Source of the DNA: Oscillospiraceae bacterium | Lineage (GTDB): Bacteria > Bacillota > Clostridia > UBA1381 > UBA9506 | Assembly: GCA_015068615.1 (NCBI GenBank) | Contig: SVKE01000010.1 | Location: 1-32,264, forward strand | Reading direction: 5' to 3' | Length of the DNA stretch: 32,264 nt | Part shown: piece by piece, positions 8,105 to 17,972 of the stretch | Layout: each line of letters begins with the position of its first letter | Position numbering within the stretch: the stretch's first letter is position 1 | The notes under the pieces: model-generated | Databases searched by the model: none | What the model was told of the DNA's origin: nothing | The model's input: only the letters and a program-made list of their open reading frames with translations | Translations under genes and position numbers: made by a program

Positions 8105-8108
8105 TACT

Positions 8109-8137
8109 AAGATAGCACGTTTTTACTTAAATGTCAA
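8109..8137 (-). promoter_or_regulatory. Sigma-A promoter of the hrcA heat-shock operon
   Basis: On the minus strand a perfect TTGACA (8132-8137) and TATCTT (8109-8114) are separated by 17 bp, directly upstream of the CIRCE. This is the usual class I heat-shock layout in Firmicutes. Confidence 0.88.
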
Positions 8138-8190
8138 GCAATAAATTGTGAATTTTTTTTGACCATTCTAAATACAACCATTAGATTGTA

Positions 8191-9204
8191 TCAAGAAAAT
8201 TCCGAAACCAGAAGACTCACCAAAACGGAATTATCCATAGAATTAGATTTAATGTAGCTATCCGTCTCGGCCAACCGTTCAATCAGGGATTTGAGCTGCT
8301 CCTGCGAATATTTTGCGCTATCACGCATGAATTTACTCGCCTGGAAGGGACTGATTTTCAATTTAGACACAATTTGACCCTTATCCGCACCGCCGCCCAC
8401 CAAAAGCTTTGTCTGCAAAAGCTTGTCGGCATTGTAAATGATGGCCGCCAAAATCTGATTTGGGTCTGTTTTTAAAGCAAATAAATCGTCCAGTAGCTTA
8501 AGGGCTGTGTCCGCCTGCTTATGTAACATGGCTGCCACCATATCAAACACCCTGCCCTCCACGGTCGGCGTCACCAGAAGATCAATATCGGCCCTCGTAA
8601 TCTCCTCACGCTCTCCGCTATAGGCCACCAGCTTCTCTGCCTCGCGACGCACCGCCATCATACCGGCCGGAGTAATTTCATTTAAGTACCGGGCATTTGC
8701 CAGATCCAGCTTCTTTCCTAAGTTAGAAAACAAGCGTTGCGTCCAGCGTACCATTTCCTCCTCACCCATAAAGGCAAACTCCACGCATGCCCCTTCCCTG
8801 TCTGCAAATTTAAGCAAGGCACTACGCTTATCCACCTCTGTTTCATCAAACAGAACAGAAACATAGTCAGGAATGTCCTTGAGCCGCTCAGCCCAATAAT
8901 CACGATATTCCGCTTTTGCCCCGGTGCGACCATCGGGCTTAAAAATGAAAGAATCCGTAAAGAGCAAAAGCTTTCTGTCTGCCATCACAGGCAGAGACTC
9001 TATGGCCTCATCTACCTGAGAAAGCGAATATGCCTTCCCTTCAAAGTGAAAAATATTCAGTTCCTCCATCGCACCCGGCGACAAAAGGTTTACCAGCTGC
9101 TTCTTATAATGCGCCTTCAAGAAAGCCTCCTCGCCCCAAAGCACAAAAATGCGCGGTGCCGGCTTCTGAGTCTGAATGATTTGCTTCAGTTCTTCAATTT
9201 TCAT
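8191..9204 (-). CDS. holA: DNA polymerase III delta subunit
   Basis: A 337-residue clamp-loader subunit that opens the beta sliding clamp at primer ends. The N-terminal ATPase-like domain shows RIFVLWGEEAFLK. The middle contains LTNLGKK-like helical segments and the PTVEGRVFDMVAAMLHKQ region typical of HolA. The C-terminal collar domain (about 235-337) ends in DNSVLVSLLVSEF. The ATG at 9204 is preferred over upstream starts because AGGAGGA stands 7 nt before it. Its first codons overlap the end of comEC by 11 bp, which implies coupled translation; comEC next to holA (yqeN) is a known Firmicutes arrangement. No strong terminator follows, so read-through into hrcA is possible. Confidence 0.92.
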   Translation of the reverse strand: MKIEELKQIIQTQKPAPRIFVLWGEEAFLKAHYKKQLVNLLSPGAMEELNIFHFEGKAYSLSQVDEAIESLPVMADRKLLLFTDSFIFKPDGRTGAKAEYRDYWAERLKDIPDYVSVLFDETEVDKRSALLKFADREGACVEFAFMGEEEMVRWTQRLFSNLGKKLDLANARYLNEITPAGMMAVRREAEKLVAYSGEREEITRADIDLLVTPTVEGRVFDMVAAMLHKQADTALKLLDDLFALKTDPNQILAAIIYNADKLLQTKLLVGGGADKGQIVSKLKISPFQASKFMRDSAKYSQEQLKSLIERLAETDSYIKSNSMDNSVLVSLLVSEFS

Positions 9205-11581
9205 GCACATTTCCTCCTGTTGTAACACGTATAATTTCGTCTCGCTTCAGCACAAAGGTCACATTTTTATCCCGATCTGCGCGATACACCTTGGCTCCCA
9301 CGGCAGAAAGCCGCTCCAATACCTCCTCTGCCGGATGACCGTAGCTGTTCTCTCCGCAAGGAATAAAGGCATAGGTCGGGTCTGCCAACCGCAAAAACGC
9401 CTCTCCGCTAGAGCTATCTGCTCCGTGATGAGCCACCTTTAGAATGTCTGTCTTTAAAAACTGCGGCATCCGAGCGGCTACATAGGCCTCGCCCTGCTCC
9501 TCTAAGTCGCCCGGGAAAAGGGCTCTGCTATCACCAAACTCAAGCCGCACCACCATAGAAAGATCATTGTCGTCATCTGCAGTCTCCAACAAGGCTTCGT
9601 CCGGCGATAATACCCGAAGACAGCCTGTGATAGAAAATGGTAGCACGTCCCCGGCAGAAAGCTCTGTCACCTTCACGCCCAAAAGCCTTGCCTTATCAAT
9701 GAGCACGGCGCCCGCCTCCGCCTCATCAAAGCCTATCGGTACAACGAGTGTTTCCGTCCGGATTTGCCCCAGCAGGGAGTATAGTCCATTGATGTGATCC
9801 TCATGCGGGTGGCTGGCCAGCATATAATCGATTTTCCAAATGCCCTGTCGTCGCAGGTAAGGCAGCACCACCCGGGTGCCTACATCGTAGTCGCTCTTAT
9901 AAGAAGGCATGCCACCGCCGTCAATTAATACAGTCTCCCGATTGGGCAGCTGAATCAAACTACAATCGGCATTCCCTACATTAATAAAGGTGACCACTGC
10001 CTGTTGTCCCTGCAAAAGAACAAACAAAACGAAAAAGCAGGATAAAAGAACCACGGACGTTATTGGCACAAGCATCTGTCTATAGCGGCGCCGTAGGAGA
10101 CGATCAAAGGCAAGCAGCCAAAGTCCATAAAGATATAGGGCGAAGAAGGAAAAAGCACCTACCGTTATAAGCCCACCTTCTATACTGCCAAAGACGTTCA
10201 CAATCAAAAGAAACAGCTTAACAAAAGGATAGACAAATCCCGCCGGCAAAACGGCAACCATCGGATGAATGAGTCCCAAAAGACTGACCAAAAGACCGCC
10301 GACCAGCATAAAGGGCGCCAACGGCGTCGCGAGCAGGTTGGTGATAAAAGACCATAGCGAAAAGCTTCCGAACAGACAGGCAGAAAGCGGTAAAATAAAG
10401 GCCTGTGCACTGATGGTAACAGAAAGAATTGTCAAAATTCCTACCACCACCCGAATAATAAAACTCCTTTTCTCCCCTATGCGACACAGGCGCAAAAGCC
10501 GATTTTTAAGCGGCTCTGCAAAGAGTAGAATGCCCAATGTCGCCGCAAAGGAGAGCATAAACCCCGTGTCCAGCGCCGCCGGCGGATGCAGCAGCACGAT
10601 AACAGCAGCCGAAAGGGCAAGCGAGGTGAGCGCGTCCTCCTTGCGGCAAAAGAGGTGTGCCAAAAGCACCATCATACCCATGACAGAGGCACGCACCACA
10701 GAGGGAGATGCGCCCGTAAACAGCATGAAGAATAAAATAACGCCGCCTGTCAGCCAGATATATTTATACCGATTCTGTTTGAAAAGGGAAAACAGCATGT
10801 AAAGCGCCGAAACGAGAGTTGTCACATGCATGCCGGATACAGCCGTCATATGAGACAGGCCGCTGACCTGTAGCCTTTTGTAAAACGCATCCGACATACC
10901 CGTATGATCGCCCAAAACCATCGCCTGCAGCACAGAGGCTCCCTCCGCAGGGAATAGCCCCTCAAGCACCCGGAAGCATTTTCGGTTCAACTGATATAAC
11001 CTGTCCGTAATGCGCAAAGGAAAGCTACCCGTCCGGCTGAGCGTACCGGGCTCAACATGGGCCGTAAAAAATATCTTTTTAGACCTTAGGTACCGTTGAT
11101 AGTCAAACCCTCCCTCGTTCATTGCCATCTGCGGCAGGGTAAACAGGCAAACCGCCTGAAAGCTTTCTCCAAAGGCCGGTATCACCTCAGTAGAATCTAC
11201 TGTCAAACGCACCTTTTCTGTCATGGATACAGTCTTTTCTAAAAAGGAGACAGAGGTGATCTCTGCATGTAAAACCGCATAGCCCTCCATGCGTTCCGGC
11301 TCTTTGATACAACGGGCCTCTATGGTCACATATTCATTTAAAAAAGGATACAGCGGGCGTGCAGTCACGTCAGCTGCCGCCTGCATCCGGAAGGCACCCA
11401 CAAAGAACAACAGCAGCAGAAAAAAGGGGAGAACAGCCCGACGGGTGAAAAACAAAGCCACAAGCAGAACGAGTCCCAAAAACGCGCCAAGGTCTACAAG
11501 GATATATCCCGGCGCAAAATGTGCCATATACACTCCCAGCATCAAAGCGACCACACAAGAAAACAAGCTGCGCTTAATCAC
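9194..11581 (-). CDS. comEC: ComEC/Rec2 DNA-uptake channel protein
   Basis: A 795-residue membrane protein that in competent bacteria carries single-stranded DNA across the cytoplasmic membrane. The N-terminus has two or three membrane segments and a DUF4131-like extracellular domain. The Competence domain (about 200-470) is multi-spanning and includes MTAVSGMHVTTLV and TGASPSVVRASVMG. The C-terminal metallo-beta-lactamase-like domain (about 520-795) has FINVGNADCSLIQLPN, the metal motif SHPHEDH near residue 592, and VAHHGADSSSG. Length and order match a full ComEC. The start is a GTG with an AAGGGAG sequence about 13 nt away, so it is less certain. Other late competence genes (comEA, comG) are not in this window, so functional competence is unproven. 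Confidence 0.93.
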   Translation of the reverse strand: MIKRSLFSCVVALMLGVYMAHFAPGYILVDLGAFLGLVLLVALFFTRRAVLPFFLLLLFFVGAFRMQAAADVTARPLYPFLNEYVTIEARCIKEPERMEGYAVLHAEITSVSFLEKTVSMTEKVRLTVDSTEVIPAFGESFQAVCLFTLPQMAMNEGGFDYQRYLRSKKIFFTAHVEPGTLSRTGSFPLRITDRLYQLNRKCFRVLEGLFPAEGASVLQAMVLGDHTGMSDAFYKRLQVSGLSHMTAVSGMHVTTLVSALYMLFSLFKQNRYKYIWLTGGVILFFMLFTGASPSVVRASVMGMMVLLAHLFCRKEDALTSLALSAAVIVLLHPPAALDTGFMLSFAATLGILLFAEPLKNRLLRLCRIGEKRSFIIRVVVGILTILSVTISAQAFILPLSACLFGSFSLWSFITNLLATPLAPFMLVGGLLVSLLGLIHPMVAVLPAGFVYPFVKLFLLIVNVFGSIEGGLITVGAFSFFALYLYGLWLLAFDRLLRRRYRQMLVPITSVVLLSCFFVLFVLLQGQQAVVTFINVGNADCSLIQLPNRETVLIDGGGMPSYKSDYDVGTRVVLPYLRRQGIWKIDYMLASHPHEDHINGLYSLLGQIRTETLVVPIGFDEAEAGAVLIDKARLLGVKVTELSAGDVLPFSITGCLRVLSPDEALLETADDDNDLSMVVRLEFGDSRALFPGDLEEQGEAYVAARMPQFLKTDILKVAHHGADSSSGEAFLRLADPTYAFIPCGENSYGHPAEEVLERLSAVGAKVYRADRDKNVTFVLKRDEIIRVTTGGNVHEN

Positions 11582-11619
11582 CGGCTATTTTTCTCTCCCT
11601 TCGTGCAAGCTACGGGCTG

Positions 11620-12336
11620 CTATATCCAGATCGAAAGAATCGCTGCATATATAATCGTAGGAAGTAAATTCGCCACCTTCACCTTATTCCCCCAAATGAG
11701 GTTAATGCCAATGCAGAAAATCAGCATGGAACCTGTCAGGGACAAATTATGTAGAGCGCCTTCTGTCATAACAGGCGCTATAAAGCCCGCCAGGAGAGTT
11801 GTCAAACCCTGCAGAATCGCCACCGGTATCGCCGAAAAAATACACCCCTTGCCCTTAGCCGGCGTCATCACCATAACAAGCACAAAGTCGAGTGCTGTTT
11901 TGGCAGCCAGGATGGAATAATCGCCGTGAATGCCGTCCTCTAAGGAGCCCACAATCGCCATAGCACCCACACAGACTGTAATGGAAGTCGTTACAAAGGC
12001 CTCCACAAAGCCTTGATCTCTCTGACTTCCGCTTTTTTTCTTCAGCCACTCTCCAAACCGCTCCAGACGCAAGTCGAGGTTAATCAGCTCGCCGGTCAGA
12101 CCGCCTAACACAAAGCTGATAATCATCATCATGGTTCCGTTTGCTGCAAGCTCACCGCCAGTTATGCACATCATTTTTTCCAGGGTGCCGCCGATGCCGA
12201 TAAACAGCACGCAAATACCGATGCCCTGAATCAGGGTTTTGCGAAGCCTTTCTGTAATCATCCTGCCGCAAAGCAGACCGATCAGGCCGCCCAGCACAAT
12301 TCCGGCTACATTGATAATCGTTCCAAGACCTTTCAA
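11620..12336 (-). CDS. DUF554 family membrane protein
   Basis: A 238-residue integral membrane protein of the DUF554 (YdfK/YqgA-like) family, whose function is not established. It begins KGLGTIINVAGIVLGGLIG and has about seven hydrophobic segments, including the conserved CVGAMAIVGSLEDGIHGD region typical of the family. I chose a TTG start at 12336, because AAAGGAG lies about 10 nt before it and families usually begin near GTIINV. An open frame reaches 12375 but has no ribosome binding site. It sits between polC and comEC in the same direction with short gaps, so it is probably co-transcribed, but nothing links it to replication or DNA uptake. Confidence 0.85.
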   Translation of the reverse strand: MKGLGTIINVAGIVLGGLIGLLCGRMITERLRKTLIQGIGICVLFIGIGGTLEKMMCITGGELAANGTMMMIISFVLGGLTGELINLDLRLERFGEWLKKKSGSQRDQGFVEAFVTTSITVCVGAMAIVGSLEDGIHGDYSILAAKTALDFVLVMVMTPAKGKGCIFSAIPVAILQGLTTLLAGFIAPVMTEGALHNLSLTGSMLIFCIGINLIWGNKVKVANLLPTIIYAAILSIWI

Positions 12337-12390
12337 ATCACATGACACTCCTTTAACTAAAACGAGGCGGCTCAAACAAATTCATTGCGT

Positions 12391-15300
12391 TTACCCCAAA
12401 TCAAACAAACTGACCTGATTTGTATCGGGGACATCCCGCAGCACATGAAATTCCTTAAGCTTGTCCACAACAGAATTCCCGATCTGAGCCCGTCTTTTTA
12501 AGTCCTCCACGGATAAAAACGCGCCCTCCTCCCTTGCCTTGCAAATGTCCTTTGCCATGGCATCTGAAACGCCGGCAATGGTGTTTAAAGGCGGTCGTAT
12601 AGCCCCATTTTCCTCTACAAATTTTGTGTCGTGCGAGGCATATAGGTCAACGGGCAAAAAGGTAATTCCACGGGCATACATTTCGTTGCAGACCTCCAAA
12701 ATAGTCAGCACATTTTTTTCCTTTGCCGTGGCATCAGGATTCTTCTCTATCTCCCTCATGGCCGCCATAACACGCTCCTTGCCCCCCAGCATCCTTTCTG
12801 CATCGAAGTCCGTCGCACGAACAGTATAATAAGCAATGTAGAACGAAATGGGATAATGCACCTTAAAATAGGCAATGCGGAAGGCCATGGTGACATAGGC
12901 AGCAGCATGGGCCTTGGGGAACATGTATTTAATGGTTTTGCAGGAGGTAATGTACCATTCCGGTACCCCTTTCTCCCGCATCAGTTCTTCATCCTCGGGC
13001 GCAAGGCCTTTACCCTTACGCACCTTTTCCATAATTTTAAAGGAGGTCAAGGGAGGCAGGTCATGCTGCAGAAGATAGAGCATAATATCATCACGGGTAC
13101 AGATAACCTCCGGTAGCGTTGCCGTTCCGGCCCGCACCAAATCCTGCGCATTATTTGTCCACACATCCGTGCCGTGAGACAGGCCGGAAATTCGAATCAG
13201 CTCACTGAAGGTGGTGGGCTTGGTATCCAGCAGCATCTGCCGGACAAACCGCGTACCGAACTCCGGCACAGCAAAGGTCCCCACCTCGCTGCCAATATCC
13301 TCCGGTGTCACGCCCAGAGCCTCCGTGCTTGTGAAAAGGCTCATGGTTGGTTTATCGTCAATCGGAATTGTCCGGGCATCAAGACCTGTCAAATCCTCCA
13401 GCATGCGAATCATACTGGGATCATCATGCCCCAGAATGTCCAGCTTTAGCAGACGCCCGCTGATGGAATGATAATCAAAATGCGTCGTGATAACACCGCT
13501 TTCTGCCTTATCTGCCGGATACTGAATCGGCGTGAATTCATAAACCTCATTGGCGCGGGGCACAATCATAACACCGCCCGGATGCTGACCGGTTGTGCGT
13601 TTAACGCCCTCAAGCCCCAGAGACAGGCGTTTCATTTGCGCCTTGGTCAGACTGATTCCGTTTTGCTCCGCATATTTTTTCACATAACCCATGGCCGTGT
13701 TCTCTGCCAACGTGCCGATGGTGCCGGCGCGGAATACGTTACCCTCGCCAAACAGGGTTTCTGTATATTTATGAGCCACGCTCTGGTACTCTCCGGAGAA
13801 GTTCAGGTCAATATCCGGCTCCTTATCGCCATCAAAGCCAAGAAAGGTTTCAAAGGGGATATCATAGCCATCCTTTTTATAAGACTCACCGCAGACCGGA
13901 CAGCTCTTATCCGGCATATCCGCGCCCATGCTGTAGCTGCCATCCTGGATAAATTCCACGTTTTTACACTTAGGGCACAGATAATGGGGCGGCAGAGAAT
14001 TAATCTCCGTAATGCCTGATAAAAATGCAATAAAGGAGGAGCCAACCGAACCACGAGAGCCCACCAGATAACCATCGGAAAGAGATTTCGCCACCAGCTT
14101 CTGCGCAATCATATACATAACAGAAAAGCCATATTTCGTGATGGGCACCAGCTCCTTTTCCATGCGCTTTTCCACCAGCTCCGGCAGCGTTTCGCCATAG
14201 AGTTCATGAGCCTTTCCATAGGAAAGCTCGGTAAGCTCCTCTGTAGCGCCGGGCATTTCCGGGGGATAGGTCTCCTCGGGAATAGGACGAATCTCACCAA
14301 TTTCATCCGCTATCAGGTTAGGATTTGTGACCACAAGCTCATAGGCCTTCTCCTTAGGCAGATAAGAAAATTCCGCCAGCATTTCATCCGTGGTGCGTAA
14401 ATACAGGGGAGCCTGGCAATTCGCATCCTCATAACCCTTGGCCGTCTGCAGAACCTCGCGGTAAATGGCATCCTCCGGTTCTAAAAAGTGCACGTCGCAC
14501 GCCGCCACCACCCGCTTTTTCAATGCATCACCTAAGGCAACAATGGCACAGTTAATATCCTCCAGTTCCTCCCGGCCGGACACCATATGATTCCGAATCA
14601 TAAATTCATTGTTGCCCAAAGGCTGAATCTCCAGGTAATCATAATAAGAAGCAATCGTCCGAAGTTCTTCCTCCGTAGCACCCCGCAGCATTTTCTGATA
14701 CAGCTCTCCCGCCTCACAGGCACTGCCCAGAAGCAGTCCCTCACGATGCTCGTCAAACATTGCCTTTGTAATGCGGGGACGTTTATGATAATGCGTAAGG
14801 TGCGAATCCGATACCAGCTTATATAAATTTTTAAGACCCGTCATATCCTGCACCAAAATAATGGCGTGATATGTTTTTGCATATTTCCGGTCATCCCCGC
14901 CGGCCAGACGTTTATTAATCTGCGAAACCTCCTGGATCTCCAGCCCCTCTAAAAGCTCCAGAAAATGCAGGAAAATCCGCGCGGTGATTTCAGCGTCATG
15001 AATGGCGCGATGATGTCCTTCAAACACGAATCCAAGATGCTTTGCCACCCGGTCCAGCTTATGAGTTTTAAGTGCTGTCAGCAGTCGTCTGCTCAGCATC
15101 AGTGTGTCTATATAACAAAAATCAAAAGTAAGCCCCAGGTCCTCTGCTTTCTTTTTTATATACCCCACATCAAATTCGGCATTATGCGCAACCAAAACAC
15201 TGCCGGCCGAAAATTCCAAAAAAGCCGGCAAAACCGTTTCAATGGATTCTGCCTCGCGCACCATGTCATTTGTGATGTTCGTCAGTTCTGTGATATGGTA

Positions 15301-16650
15301 CGGAATTTCCTTAGAAGGCTTTACAAATTTTGAAAACTGCCCCGTGATTTTGCCATTGGATATCTTCACACCCGCAAGCTCAATGATTTCCCCGTATCTG
15401 GCAGATAGGCTGGTGGTCTCAATATCAAACACCACAAAGTCTCCGGAAAGAGGCATCTTCCTTGGGTTATACACATATGCCACGCCATCGGCCTCCAGAT
15501 AGGCCTCCATGCCGTAAATAATTTTTATGCCGTGCTTCTTGCCGGCATCAAAGGCCTCCGGATACGCCTGCACAACACCATGATCGGTAATGGCAACAGC
15601 CTTATGGCCCCAGGCAGCTGCCCGAGCAACCAATGCGCCGGGCTTTGTGAGTGCATCTTCTGCCGACATAGTGGTGTGTGCATGGAGCTCCACTCGTTTT
15701 TCTTCTGCTTCATCCGGCCGGATACTGACAGAGGCCTTCATCATATGATCAAACGTAATCGCCACCTCTTTTGCAAAGGTGTCATATTGCGCCCTACCGG
15801 CAAGACGTACCGCGCCCAGCTTTTTCAAGCTACCCTTTAAGCCTTCAAAATCCTGCTCCTTTAGAAAAGCCTTGCATATCATACAGCTCGTCTGATCGGC
15901 TACATATAGCTCCAGAAGGGTCTTCTTGTTTTTCAGCTCCTTGGTCTCAAAAGCAATGACCCGGCCCTCCACAATAACCCTGCCGCTGTTTTCGTCAATT
16001 TCAGAAAGAGGCGTCAGCTCGCCACCAAAGGGCTTGCCCAAAAGCACATCATCAGAGGTCTGTGGCGCTTCGCGCTTCTCCTTCTTAGGCTTTTCGAGGG
16101 TTGTTTTCACCGCAGCCGCCTCCTTCATCAGGTCACTGCGCTGATCCTCCAGCTTATGAAATATCTCATCGGCCGAAACACTGTCATTTTCAAAGCGCAC
16201 CTGACATTCTGCCAGATAGACCTCGCGAAGCTCCTTTTCAAGGAGCTTTAAAACACCGTTTTCAGCCAGCGTGTCTCCACCACCGAATTTCAGATAGATA
16301 ACAAAGGTATTTCCCTCTAAGGCTGCGCGGCTGTTTAGCAAAATACCCCGTGCCGCCGGAAACCGCGCTGTCACCACTGCAACCAGGTTTTGATAAATCG
16401 GCTCCACGGTTTCCTCGGTTAATACGCAGGTCTTATACCGAAAATCAAGCTCCACCTGAAAAAGGCTATAGCCCGCCTTAATATTTTCACAAAGGCTGTC
16501 TAAGTCGCTACCGGCAACAACCTTTTCTGCCGCCAGCGAAACACGCGCCTTGCGCTCCTCCTTAAAAATCTGTAGCCGCGTTAGCTCCACACCGGCCAAC
16601 CTGCCGAAGAGCTCATCTCCGGCCAAAGTATGTAATAAATTCGCCGCCAT
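12391..16650 (-). CDS. polC: DNA polymerase III alpha subunit, PolC type
   Basis: A 1419-residue replicative polymerase of low-GC Gram-positive bacteria, with its proofreading exonuclease in the same chain. Order: N-terminal domain, OB fold (about 215-300), PHP domain (from about 320, VELHAHTTMSAEDALTKP, interrupted), and DEDD exonuclease (about 405-570, FDIETTSLSARYGEIIELAG, VAHNAEFDVGYI, HRAIHDAEITARI). The PHP remainder follows, then a zinc motif (CPKCKN and CPVCG, about 893-920) and the polymerase core with the acidic PDIDLNFSGEYQ near residue 947. Length fits the family. The ATG has GAAGGA upstream. It follows ispG by 59 bp, a neighbourhood common in Firmicutes. Intact. Confidence 0.98.
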   Translation of the reverse strand: MAANLLHTLAGDELFGRLAGVELTRLQIFKEERKARVSLAAEKVVAGSDLDSLCENIKAGYSLFQVELDFRYKTCVLTEETVEPIYQNLVAVVTARFPAARGILLNSRAALEGNTFVIYLKFGGGDTLAENGVLKLLEKELREVYLAECQVRFENDSVSADEIFHKLEDQRSDLMKEAAAVKTTLEKPKKEKREAPQTSDDVLLGKPFGGELTPLSEIDENSGRVIVEGRVIAFETKELKNKKTLLELYVADQTSCMICKAFLKEQDFEGLKGSLKKLGAVRLAGRAQYDTFAKEVAITFDHMMKASVSIRPDEAEEKRVELHAHTTMSAEDALTKPGALVARAAAWGHKAVAITDHGVVQAYPEAFDAGKKHGIKIIYGMEAYLEADGVAYVYNPRKMPLSGDFVVFDIETTSLSARYGEIIELAGVKISNGKITGQFSKFVKPSKEIPYHITELTNITNDMVREAESIETVLPAFLEFSAGSVLVAHNAEFDVGYIKKKAEDLGLTFDFCYIDTLMLSRRLLTALKTHKLDRVAKHLGFVFEGHHRAIHDAEITARIFLHFLELLEGLEIQEVSQINKRLAGGDDRKYAKTYHAIILVQDMTGLKNLYKLVSDSHLTHYHKRPRITKAMFDEHREGLLLGSACEAGELYQKMLRGATEEELRTIASYYDYLEIQPLGNNEFMIRNHMVSGREELEDINCAIVALGDALKKRVVAACDVHFLEPEDAIYREVLQTAKGYEDANCQAPLYLRTTDEMLAEFSYLPKEKAYELVVTNPNLIADEIGEIRPIPEETYPPEMPGATEELTELSYGKAHELYGETLPELVEKRMEKELVPITKYGFSVMYMIAQKLVAKSLSDGYLVGSRGSVGSSFIAFLSGITEINSLPPHYLCPKCKNVEFIQDGSYSMGADMPDKSCPVCGESYKKDGYDIPFETFLGFDGDKEPDIDLNFSGEYQSVAHKYTETLFGEGNVFRAGTIGTLAENTAMGYVKKYAEQNGISLTKAQMKRLSLGLEGVKRTTGQHPGGVMIVPRANEVYEFTPIQYPADKAESGVITTHFDYHSISGRLLKLDILGHDDPSMIRMLEDLTGLDARTIPIDDKPTMSLFTSTEALGVTPEDIGSEVGTFAVPEFGTRFVRQMLLDTKPTTFSELIRISGLSHGTDVWTNNAQDLVRAGTATLPEVICTRDDIMLYLLQHDLPPLTSFKIMEKVRKGKGLAPEDEELMREKGVPEWYITSCKTIKYMFPKAHAAAYVTMAFRIAYFKVHYPISFYIAYYTVRATDFDAERMLGGKERVMAAMREIEKNPDATAKEKNVLTILEVCNEMYARGITFLPVDLYASHDTKFVEENGAIRPPLNTIAGVSDAMAKDICKAREEGAFLSVEDLKRRAQIGNSVVDKLKEFHVLRDVPDTNQVSLFDLG

Positions 16651-16709
16651 TTTTCCTTCATTGCCTTTCCGGTCTAAAAATAAATATGTGTATCAACGCG
16701 GGCAGCTTA

Positions 16710-17768
16710 CTACAAAGCCCCCATCTTGTCAAGCTCTTCAAACAAGGCCGTCATAATCTCTGCCTCGGGCACCCGACGAATAATCTCTCCCTTTTTAAAC
16801 AAAAGACCCTCTCCCTTGGCGCCTGTGATGCCGATATCCGCATCCCGCGCTTCTCCTGGGCCGTTAACAACACAGCCCATAACTGCAATCTTAAGGGGCT
16901 TTTTAACGGCAGAAAGCCGCTCTGTCACCTGGTTTGCAATGCTGATTAAATCCACGCTGCATCTGGCACAGGTAGGACAGGATACCAGCCTGGCGCTATC
17001 CTTTTTCAGTTCCAATGCCGAAAGAATCTCCCGCGCCGCCCGGATTTCCTCCACCGGATCAGCCGTCAGGGATACCCGGATGGTGTCTCCGATACCACAA
17101 GACAAAAGCGCACCAATGCCCACAGCAGATTTAACCGTGCCGCTGTAAATGGTACCGGCCTCTGTAACACCCAAATGCAGAGGATACTCCACTCGCTCCG
17201 ACATAAGACGGTAGCTTTCAATCATCATAGGCACAGAAGACGCCTTTAGGGAAATGACAATATCATAAAAGCCGCATTGCTCAAGCAAACGAACCTGACC
17301 CAAGGCCTCCTCCACCAACGCCTCGGCACAGGGCTTTTCATATTTTTTTAAAAGCGCCTGCGAGACAGAGCCGGCATTCACGCCAACCCGAATCGGAATC
17401 CGTGCCGCCTTTGCGCTCTCCACCACCTGGCGCACCCGTTCTTCGCTTCCGATATTGCCCGGATTCAGGCGAATTTTATCAATTCCGGCCTCAATGGCAG
17501 CAAGCGCCAGCCGATAATCAAACTGAATATCTGCTACGAGCGGTATTGAAACAGCTTTTTTCAACTTCCGTACAACAGAAAGGCTAGCCTCATCTATCAC
17601 TGCCAACCGCACCAAATCACATCCAGCAGCCACCAGGGCCTCCGTCTGCCGCAGCGCCGCGTCAAAATCGCCGTTCGGCGTACACAGCATCGACTGTACA
17701 CAAATGGGAAAATCGCCGCCGATTCCCACCTTGCCAACCATGACTGGTCTCGTTTTTTTTCGTTGCAT
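16710..17768 (-). CDS. ispG: 4-hydroxy-3-methylbut-2-enyl diphosphate synthase (IspG)
   Basis: A 352-residue iron-sulfur enzyme of the methylerythritol phosphate pathway. It reduces methylerythritol cyclodiphosphate to HMBPP, feeding isoprenoid and undecaprenyl synthesis. The TIM-barrel part contains the family's IRLNPGNIG motif. The C-terminal part holds the cluster ligands: CPTCARC (about 262-268) and GCVVNGPGEARDADIG, with a third cysteine and a conserved glutamate. I chose the ATG at 17768 (MQRKKTRPVMVG); the frame is open upstream to 17834, but that stretch overlaps the predicted promoter. It is first in the operon with polC. The usual partners dxr and rseP are not upstream here; the next gene is divergent. 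Confidence 0.95.
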   Translation of the reverse strand: MQRKKTRPVMVGKVGIGGDFPICVQSMLCTPNGDFDAALRQTEALVAAGCDLVRLAVIDEASLSVVRKLKKAVSIPLVADIQFDYRLALAAIEAGIDKIRLNPGNIGSEERVRQVVESAKAARIPIRVGVNAGSVSQALLKKYEKPCAEALVEEALGQVRLLEQCGFYDIVISLKASSVPMMIESYRLMSERVEYPLHLGVTEAGTIYSGTVKSAVGIGALLSCGIGDTIRVSLTADPVEEIRAAREILSALELKKDSARLVSCPTCARCSVDLISIANQVTERLSAVKKPLKIAVMGCVVNGPGEARDADIGITGAKGEGLLFKKGEIIRRVPEAEIMTALFEELDKMGAL

Positions 17769-17805
17769 AAAAAACACTCTTTTCATAAATAAATGGTACT
17801 TTTTA

Positions 17806-17834
17806 ATTGTAACACAATTCCAAAAAATGAGCAA
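17806..17834 (-). promoter_or_regulatory. Sigma-A promoter of the ispG-polC operon
   Basis: On the minus strand TTGCTC (17829-17834) and TACAAT (17806-17811) have a 17-bp spacer, about 40 bp ahead of the chosen ispG start. No better match was seen in the divergent intergenic region. Confidence 0.55.
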
Positions 17835-17889
17835 TTAAAAATAAGAAACAAAACATAGTTACATCTTTTTGCATGTAATTTATTTTTTT

Positions 17890-17951
17890 CGAACAAATGT
17901 ATTGACATCGTACATTTGTTCTGTTAAAATGAATTTACGAACATTAGTTCT
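17890..17951 (+). promoter_or_regulatory. SOS-type promoter with LexA (DinR) boxes
   Basis: A near-consensus promoter, TTGACA (17902-17907) and TAAAAT (17925-17930) with a 17-bp spacer, is surrounded by LexA-like sites. GAACATTAGTTC (17939-17950) is a perfect GAAC-N4-GTTC box just after the -10. GAACAAATGTA (17891-17901) and its exact inverse TACATTTGTTC (17911-17921) flank the -35 box and form two further boxes with one good half-site each. Gram-positive LexA binds CGAAC-N4-GTTCG, so SOS control of the next gene is well supported by position and sequence. Confidence 0.8.
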
Positions 17952-17972
17952 AAAACGGAAGGACTGACAGAT

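Noticed and set aside
13468-14019. 183-residue open frame antisense to polC
   Set aside because: A shadow of the polC coding frame with no ribosome binding site and no recognisable domain.
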